Of a stretch of DNA of 64,000 bases, positions 59,652 to 64,000 are shown piece by piece (the first letter of the stretch is position 1; every line of letters begins with the position of its first letter). A program made the translations under genes and the position numbers. The DNA comes from Armatimonadota bacterium. Lineage in GTDB: Bacteria; Sysuimicrobiota; Sysuimicrobiia; Sysuimicrobiales; Humicultoraceae. The notes below the pieces were generated by a model that was not told the origin of the DNA, did not search any database, and was given only the letters and a program-made list of their open reading frames with translations. Location of the stretch: positions 62,001 to 126,000 of the forward strand of contig JAVHMA010000003.1 of NCBI GenBank assembly GCA_031081715.1. The letters run 5' to 3'.

Positions 59652-60988
59652 GCCGGCTCCTCGGCGAACGCGGCCAGCGCGCGGTCGATGAACGCGTCGG
59701 CGCTGCCCAGGTAGCGCGCGGGGTCGAGCACGCGCTCCAGGGCCGCGCCGCTCAGCGCCGCGGCCACGCGCTCGTCTGCCGCGGCCGCCTCGCGCAGGTC
59801 GGCGCCGGCGCGCGCGGCCTGCGCGCACACGTCCGCGACCAGCCGGTAGGCCTCGTCGCGACCGGTGCGCGGGGCCAGGGCCATAACCAGCGCCTCGGCC
59901 ATCATCAGCCCGTGCGCGGCAGTCATGTTGGCGGCCATGCGGCCCTCGTCCACGGCGAGCGTCTCCACGGCACGGCGTACCCAGTCCACGGCGCCGGCAG
60001 CGTAGCGGAACAGGGCGGGCAGCGCCTCCCACTCGGCCTGCCACCCGCCGGCCCCGCGCTCGTGCTCCTGCACGCCGGCCGCGAGCAGCACGGGCACCAC
60101 ACCCAGGGCCAGCCGCGCGCACGCCGAGGCCGCGACGGCCTCGACGGGGTTACGCTTCTGCGGCATCGTCGAGGAGCGCCCGGCCCCGGCCTGCGCACCG
60201 GTCGAGACCTCGGCCACCTCGGTCTGGCTGAGCAGCACCAGGTCGCTTGCGATCTTGCCCATGGTCGCGGCCACGACGCCGAGGGCGCCCGCGACCTCGC
60301 CGATCCGGTCGCGCTCGGTGTGCCAGGGCACCTCCGGCGCCGCCAGATCGAGCTCGCGCGCAAGCAGCTCGGTCACACGCGGGCCGTCGGGTCCCAGCGC
60401 CGCCAGGGTGCCGGCGGCGCCGCCGAACTGCACCGCCAGCACGTGCGCCCGTACGTCGCGCAGCCGGCGGCGCAGCCGGGTCGCGGCGGCCAGCCACCGC
60501 GCGGCCTTCAATCCGAACGTGATCGGCACCGCGTGCTGAAGCAACGTGCGACCGGGCATCAGGCTGCCGCGGTAGCGGCTCGCGAGGCCCGCGCACGCCG
60601 CCGCCACATCGCGCAGGCCGCGCTCGAGCAGGCCCAGGCCGTCGCGCATCTGGAGGACGAGCGCGGTGTCCACGACGTCCTGGCTGGTGGCGCCCCAGTG
60701 CACGAACCCGCGGCCCGCCGCCGCGGTCCGCGCGGTGAGCCGCCGCACGAGCGGGACCGCCGGCGTGCCGGCCTCGGCCGCCTCGCGGAACAGCGCCGGC
60801 AGGTCGGGCTCATCGGCATCGCAAGCTGCTGCGATCGCCTCGGCGGCTGCTGGCGGGATGAGTCTCGCCGCCGCCTGGGCGCGGGCCAGCGCGGCCTCAA
60901 ACGCGAGCATCCGCCGGACGAGCGCGGCACTGGAGAAGACCGACGCCATCTCCGGCGTGGTGAACATGGCCTCGGACAGATCGCTCAC
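59648..60988 (-). CDS. pcaB: 3-carboxy-cis,cis-muconate cycloisomerase
   Basis: A 446-residue protein of the fumarase/aspartase superfamily that lactonises 3-carboxy-cis,cis-muconate, the product of protocatechuate 3,4-dioxygenase. Signatures are FVHWGATSQDVVDTALVLQ, LLQHAVPITFGLKAA and the SSTMPQKRNPVEA loop near residue 285. Adenylosuccinate lyase has the same fold, but the position between pcaGH-linked CoA transferase genes and a cyclase supports PcaB. The GTG at 60988 overlaps the previous stop. Confidence 0.88.
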   Translation of the reverse strand: MSDLSEAMFTTPEMASVFSSAALVRRMLAFEAALARAQAAARLIPPAAAEAIAAACDADEPDLPALFREAAEAGTPAVPLVRRLTARTAAAGRGFVHWGATSQDVVDTALVLQMRDGLGLLERGLRDVAAACAGLASRYRGSLMPGRTLLQHAVPITFGLKAARWLAAATRLRRRLRDVRAHVLAVQFGGAAGTLAALGPDGPRVTELLARELDLAAPEVPWHTERDRIGEVAGALGVVAATMGKIASDLVLLSQTEVAEVSTGAQAGAGRSSTMPQKRNPVEAVAASACARLALGVVPVLLAAGVQEHERGAGGWQAEWEALPALFRYAAGAVDWVRRAVETLAVDEGRMAANMTAAHGLMMAEALVMALAPRTGRDEAYRLVADVCAQAARAGADLREAAAADERVAAALSGAALERVLDPARYLGSADAFIDRALAAFAEEPA

Positions 60989-61758
60989 GCCGGCGCCGCG
61001 GCCGGCGCGGACCGGGCCACCAGGTCGCGCAGCACCGCAAGCTCGTGCGGTGCGGGCGGCGGGGTCTCCTCCACCCGCGCCGCGAACCGGACCGGCCAAC
61101 CGGTGCGCTCCGCGACCTGCTCGCGGGTGACGCCGGGGTGGGTGGAGGTCACGACGAGCTCCTTCGTCTCAGGGTCGGGCCGCAGCAGCGCCAGGTCGGT
61201 GATGACCAGCACCGGGCCCGCGGTGCGCAGGCCCGCCCGCGCGCGGTCGTCCCCGCCAGCGCCGTAGCCGAGCGACGTGATGAAGTCCAGCCGCGGCACG
61301 AACGACCGCCGCGTCTGCGCCAGCACGACGAACACCTGCCGGCAGTGGCTCGCGATCTCTGGCGCACCACCCGCGCCGGGCAGCCGCACGGTGGGCCGGT
61401 CGTAGGCGCCGATCACGGTGGTGTTGATGTTGCCGAAGCGGTCGATCTGCGCCGCGCCGAGGAACCCCACGGTGATCCGCCCGCCCTGGAGCCAGTACGC
61501 GAACATCTCCGGCACCGAGACCGTGACCAGGGCGGTCTCGCACAGCTCCGGATCGCCGATCGACAGCGGCAGGACGTTGGGCCGCGTACCGATCGTGCCC
61601 GACTCGTAGATCAGCGTGATGGCCGGCGCGTGGGTCAGGCGCGCCAGGTTGCTCGCCGCGGACGGCAGGCCGATCCCCACGAAGCAGACGTCGCCGTTCG
61701 ACAGCGCCCGCGCCGCCGCCACGGTCATCATCTCCGCCGGGGTGTAGGCCGCGCTCAT
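60985..61758 (-). CDS. pcaJ: CoA transferase subunit B (3-oxoadipate / glutaconate type)
   Basis: A 257-residue beta subunit of a family I CoA transferase. GDVCFVGIGLPSAASNLARL and ITLIYESGTIGTRP are visible, with the catalytic glutamate in the second motif, followed by GFLGAAQIDRFGNINTT. The ATG at 61758 overlaps the alpha subunit stop. In the pca operon it should activate 3-oxoadipate with succinyl-CoA. The sequence style is nearer to GctB-like subunits, so the pca name is by context. Confidence 0.8.
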   Translation of the reverse strand: MSAAYTPAEMMTVAAARALSNGDVCFVGIGLPSAASNLARLTHAPAITLIYESGTIGTRPNVLPLSIGDPELCETALVTVSVPEMFAYWLQGGRITVGFLGAAQIDRFGNINTTVIGAYDRPTVRLPGAGGAPEIASHCRQVFVVLAQTRRSFVPRLDFITSLGYGAGGDDRARAGLRTAGPVLVITDLALLRPDPETKELVVTSTHPGVTREQVAERTGWPVRFAARVEETPPPAPHELAVLRDLVARSAPAAAPA

Positions 61759-62612
61759 CCGGCCCGTGTCCGCGCGCCGGGCGCCAGCACGTGCTCGCGC
61801 ATCCAGGCCAGGAACGCTTCCCGGTCGCGCGAGATGCCGTCCCACGCCGCGTAGAAGGCGTTGTCGCGGCCGTAGTAGCCGTGCGCGTACGACGGCCGCG
61901 CGCCGCCGGGCGCCTCCACGATCGCGTCGAGCGTCCACGCGGGCAGCACCACCGCGTTCGGGCTGCGCAGCCGCAGGTCGTCGGCGACCTCCTCGACCGT
62001 GGCGATCGCGCGCCGCGCGGCGAGCACCGCCTCCTTCTGAACCCCCACGATGCCCTCGACCAGCACGTTACCGCGGCGGTCGGCGCGCTGCGCGTGGATG
62101 ATCGCCACATCGGGCCGCAGCGCCGGGATGGCGGCCAGGCGCTCACCCGTGAAGGGGCACTCGATAGCGCGGACGTTCGGGTTGACGCGGGCCAGGTCGG
62201 TGCCCAGGTAACCGCGGAGCACGGCGCAAGGCAGGCCGGCGGCGCCGGCGGCGTAGGCGTGCGCCATGCCCGCGTGCGTGTGCTCCTCGAGCTCCAGCGG
62301 ACGCGGCCAGCCGCGCTCCACCGCGTCGCGGAGCCGGTGGAGCGAGCCGACCCCCGGGTTTCCGCCCCACGAGAACACCAACCGCCGCGCGCAGCCCATA
62401 CCGATCATCTGGTCATAGATCAGGTCGGGCGTCATGCGGACCAGGGTGAGGTCGCGCTTCCCCTGCCGGATGACCTCGTGCCCGGCCGCGAAGGGAATGA
62501 GGTGGGTAAAGCCCTCCATCGCCACGGTGTCGCCGTCGCGGACGTAGGTGGCCACCGCCTCCGCGAGCGTCAGGAAGCGGGGCGTGCGGGGAAGCCGGTC
62601 GTCCTGGCTCAA
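61755..62612 (-). CDS. pcaI: CoA transferase subunit A (3-oxoadipate / glutaconate type)
   Basis: A 285-residue alpha subunit. The opening FLTLAEAVATYVRDGDTVAM followed by EGFTHLIPFAAGHEVIRQG and FSWGGNPGVGSLHRLRDAVE fits the CoA_trans family, GctA-like. The start is TTG at 62612, forming a TTGA overlap with the pcaG stop. No ATG or GTG gives the family N-terminus. It partners the subunit at 60985 to make a heteromeric CoA transferase. Substrate inferred from the operon. Confidence 0.8.
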   Translation of the reverse strand: MSQDDRLPRTPRFLTLAEAVATYVRDGDTVAMEGFTHLIPFAAGHEVIRQGKRDLTLVRMTPDLIYDQMIGMGCARRLVFSWGGNPGVGSLHRLRDAVERGWPRPLELEEHTHAGMAHAYAAGAAGLPCAVLRGYLGTDLARVNPNVRAIECPFTGERLAAIPALRPDVAIIHAQRADRRGNVLVEGIVGVQKEAVLAARRAIATVEEVADDLRLRSPNAVVLPAWTLDAIVEAPGGARPSYAHGYYGRDNAFYAAWDGISRDREAFLAWMREHVLAPGARTRAG

Positions 62613-63181
62613 AGCTCGAAGAACACCGTCTCGCCGTCGCCCTGCAGCACAATGTCGAACCGGTAGAGCGCCGTACCGTCGGAGGGCAGCCGCCGGGCCA
62701 GCAGGGTCGCCCGGCGCGCCGGCGGCACGAGCCGCAGAATCGGGTCCGCCGCGGTGGCGGCGTCGTCCTCGAAGTACAGGCGCGTGAACAGGTGGTCCAG
62801 CACCCCGCGCGCGCTGACGGCCACGTTGATGTGCGCGGCCTGGAGCGTGTCGCCACGGAAGGGAACCGGGCCGGGCCGCACGGTCTCGAACCAGAAGGCG
62901 CCCGCCTCCTCGGTCGCCGACCGGCCGAAGCCGATGAAGGCCGGGTCGAGCGGGACCGGCCGTTCGTCCAGCGGATGGCGATAGCGGCCGGCCGCGTTCG
63001 CCTGCCAGATCTCCACCATCGCGTCGGTCACCGGCGCGCGGTCGCCGTCATAGACGCACCCCTCGATGCGGATGCGTTCGCCCCTGGTCTGCGGCCCGAC
63101 CAGCACGTTCGCCCCCGGCCGGACGATCCCGTGAAAGAACGGACCGACGGTCAGCGACGGGGTCGGCGCCGGTGCACTCAT
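62609..63181 (-). CDS. pcaG: Protocatechuate 3,4-dioxygenase alpha subunit
   Basis: A 190-residue intradiol dioxygenase subunit. It has SLTVGPFFHGIV, the family block DAMVEIWQANAAGRYRHPLD and a C-terminal LYRFDIVLQGDGETVFFEL. The alpha subunit lacks the full iron-ligand set and forms the active site with the beta chain. The ATG at 63181 overlaps the pcaH stop. The protein is of normal length for PcaG. Confidence 0.92.
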   Translation of the reverse strand: MSAPAPTPSLTVGPFFHGIVRPGANVLVGPQTRGERIRIEGCVYDGDRAPVTDAMVEIWQANAAGRYRHPLDERPVPLDPAFIGFGRSATEEAGAFWFETVRPGPVPFRGDTLQAAHINVAVSARGVLDHLFTRLYFEDDAATAADPILRLVPPARRATLLARRLPSDGTALYRFDIVLQGDGETVFFEL

Positions 63182-63900
63182 TGCCGGTCGCGGGCTGACG
63201 CCTCGAACGGCTCCGCGGGCGTCGCCCGCGGCCCCACGAGCACGACGTCGAACCGATAGCCGAGCGCGTATCCGGGTTGCGTCACATCGTGCGCGTAGTG
63301 GGCCACGAGCCGCTCGCGCGCCGGGGCCGGGACCGCGTTGAAGATCGGGTCGAGCGCCAGCAGCGGGTCGCCGGGGAAGAACATCTGCGTGATCAGCCGC
63401 GAGCCCCAGGCCGGTCCGAGCAGCGAGAAATGGATGTGGGGCGGCCGCCAGGCGTTGGGATGGTTCTCCCACGGGTACGCGCCTGGCCGGATCGTGACGA
63501 ACCGGTAGACGCCGTCCGCGTTCGTGAGACAGCGGCCCCAGCCCAGGAAGTTCGGGTCGAGCGGCGCGCCGTGCTGGTCTACTTTATGCCGGTAACGACC
63601 AGCGGCGTTGGCCTGCCACACCTCGACGAGCGCACCGGCTATGGGCTCGTCGCGGTGGTCGGTTACCCGGCCGACAACGATCATGCGCTCGCCGATCGCC
63701 TCCTCACCGGTCCCCATGTTGCGCGTCAGGTCCGCGTCCTCGGTGCTGACCTGACTGACCGCAGGGCCGGGACCCGTGAGCTCCGAGAGCGTCACCGGCA
63801 ACCGCACCGGCGGGTGGCGCGGCGACCGCCTGACCGTGGCCCGGTACGCCTCATAGAAGTACGGCGGGTAGGTCGCCGGGTCGCGGCGGGTGCTGCTCAC
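63178..63900 (-). CDS. pcaH: Protocatechuate 3,4-dioxygenase beta subunit
   Basis: A 240-residue iron-bearing subunit. It has the intradiol block GALVEVWQANAAGRYRHKVD and the Fe(III) ligand region with Tyr in GAYPWENHPNAWRPPHIHF (His-x-His) and ITQMFFPGD. Together with PcaG it cleaves protocatechuate to 3-carboxy-cis,cis-muconate. The GTG at 63900 overlaps the stop of the gene entering from the right edge (GTGA). Confidence 0.93.
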   Translation of the reverse strand: MSSTRRDPATYPPYFYEAYRATVRRSPRHPPVRLPVTLSELTGPGPAVSQVSTEDADLTRNMGTGEEAIGERMIVVGRVTDHRDEPIAGALVEVWQANAAGRYRHKVDQHGAPLDPNFLGWGRCLTNADGVYRFVTIRPGAYPWENHPNAWRPPHIHFSLLGPAWGSRLITQMFFPGDPLLALDPIFNAVPAPARERLVAHYAHDVTQPGYALGYRFDVVLVGPRATPAEPFEASARDRQ

Positions 63901-64000
63901 GGCCGGCCGGCCTCGGGCGCCTGCGGCGCGGGAGCGCCGGATGCGCCCAGCTCGACCTTCGCCGTCGCGAAGGCGTGGTTGGCCGCGGGCACGCCGGCGT
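63897..64000 (-). CDS. C-terminal end of an upstream pca-operon gene
   Basis: The last 34 codons of a gene entering from beyond base 64000, ending AGVPAANHAFATAKVELG and a proline/alanine-rich tail. The TGA overlaps the pcaH GTG, so it belongs to the same operon. There is too little sequence to name it. Confidence 0.5.
   Translation of the reverse strand, partial: AGVPAANHAFATAKVELGASGAPAPQAPEAGRP

Noticed and set aside
1-64000. rRNA, tRNA or CRISPR arrays
   Set aside because: No regularly spaced direct repeats and no stretches resembling tRNA or rRNA were seen by eye; a formal tRNAscan or CRISPR search was not possible.

Overview
The window is very GC-rich bacterial DNA. GTG starts are common (one start is TTG), and many neighbouring genes overlap by 4 bp, so the genome is compact and translationally coupled. 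Gene content points to an aerobic heterotroph from soil or the subsurface: molybdenum hydroxylases, protocatechuate ring cleavage, a quinone-linked dihydroorotate dehydrogenase, a Tat-exported binding protein, and ABC-dependent glycan export. I saw no rRNA, tRNA or CRISPR array. The phylum cannot be fixed from the sequence; an uncultured high-GC lineage is the best guess, and that is inference.

Layout. (1) 1-6972: the start of an HlyD-type efflux adaptor; a leftward coxS-coxL-coxM-maoC operon of the form II CO-dehydrogenase-like type; a divergent AMP-forming acyl-CoA synthetase. (2) 7123-18351: one rightward ten-gene glycan cluster with five GT2 enzymes (one fused to a methyltransferase), one GT4 enzyme, a Wzm/Wzt ABC exporter, a ParB/sulfiredoxin-like protein and a NodB deacetylase. 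(3) 18374-23934: a small secreted protein, then a leftward operon of an aspartoacylase-like deacylase and a polyamine/iron-type ABC importer. (4) 24115-26220: a LAGLIDADG-like protein with an N-terminal HTH, a nitroreductase and an O-methyltransferase. (5) 26221-29810: an accessory scrapyard with an IS481-type remnant, a VapBC module whose operator sits inside its promoter, a relic of a DppB-type permease, a DUF433/DUF5615 pair and a truncated, mutated IS3 element. (6) 29811-32745: a flippase-like membrane protein, an alpha-oxoamine synthase and a CHRD protein. (7) 32742-46976: a long leftward run of amidohydrolase, C45 hydrolase, CoxG, molybdenum hydroxylase subunits (two large, one FAD, one FeS), UbiD, a flavin-binding protein, pyrE, pyrD and an ATP-dependent DNA ligase. 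A divergent ubiX-gntR pair faces it across a promoter region with two TGTATAC-type palindromes. (8) 48659-53437: a PrpF-type isomerase, then a glycolipid operon (diacylglycerol kinase-like, MGDG-synthase-like, NodB plus YkoP-like). (9) 53484-64000: a VOC dioxygenase-like protein, a leftward four-gene cluster (PspA-like, anchored ligand-binding protein, membrane coiled coil, AAA ATPase), and upstream of it on the same strand a pca operon (pcaH, pcaG, CoA-transferase A and B, pcaB, cyclase-family hydrolase).

How it fits together. The catabolic genes suggest oxidation and decarboxylation of aromatic or heterocyclic acids: molybdenum hydroxylases introduce hydroxyl groups, UbiD with UbiX-made prenyl-FMN (de)carboxylates, and protocatechuate dioxygenase opens the ring. 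The most unusual part is 54464-58824, a candidate envelope-stress system that pairs a PspA-family coiled coil with an AAA ATPase, a two-helix membrane coiled coil and a membrane-anchored type 1 periplasmic ligand-binding protein. Its pspA-like gene carries a 1-nt frameshift in this sequence.
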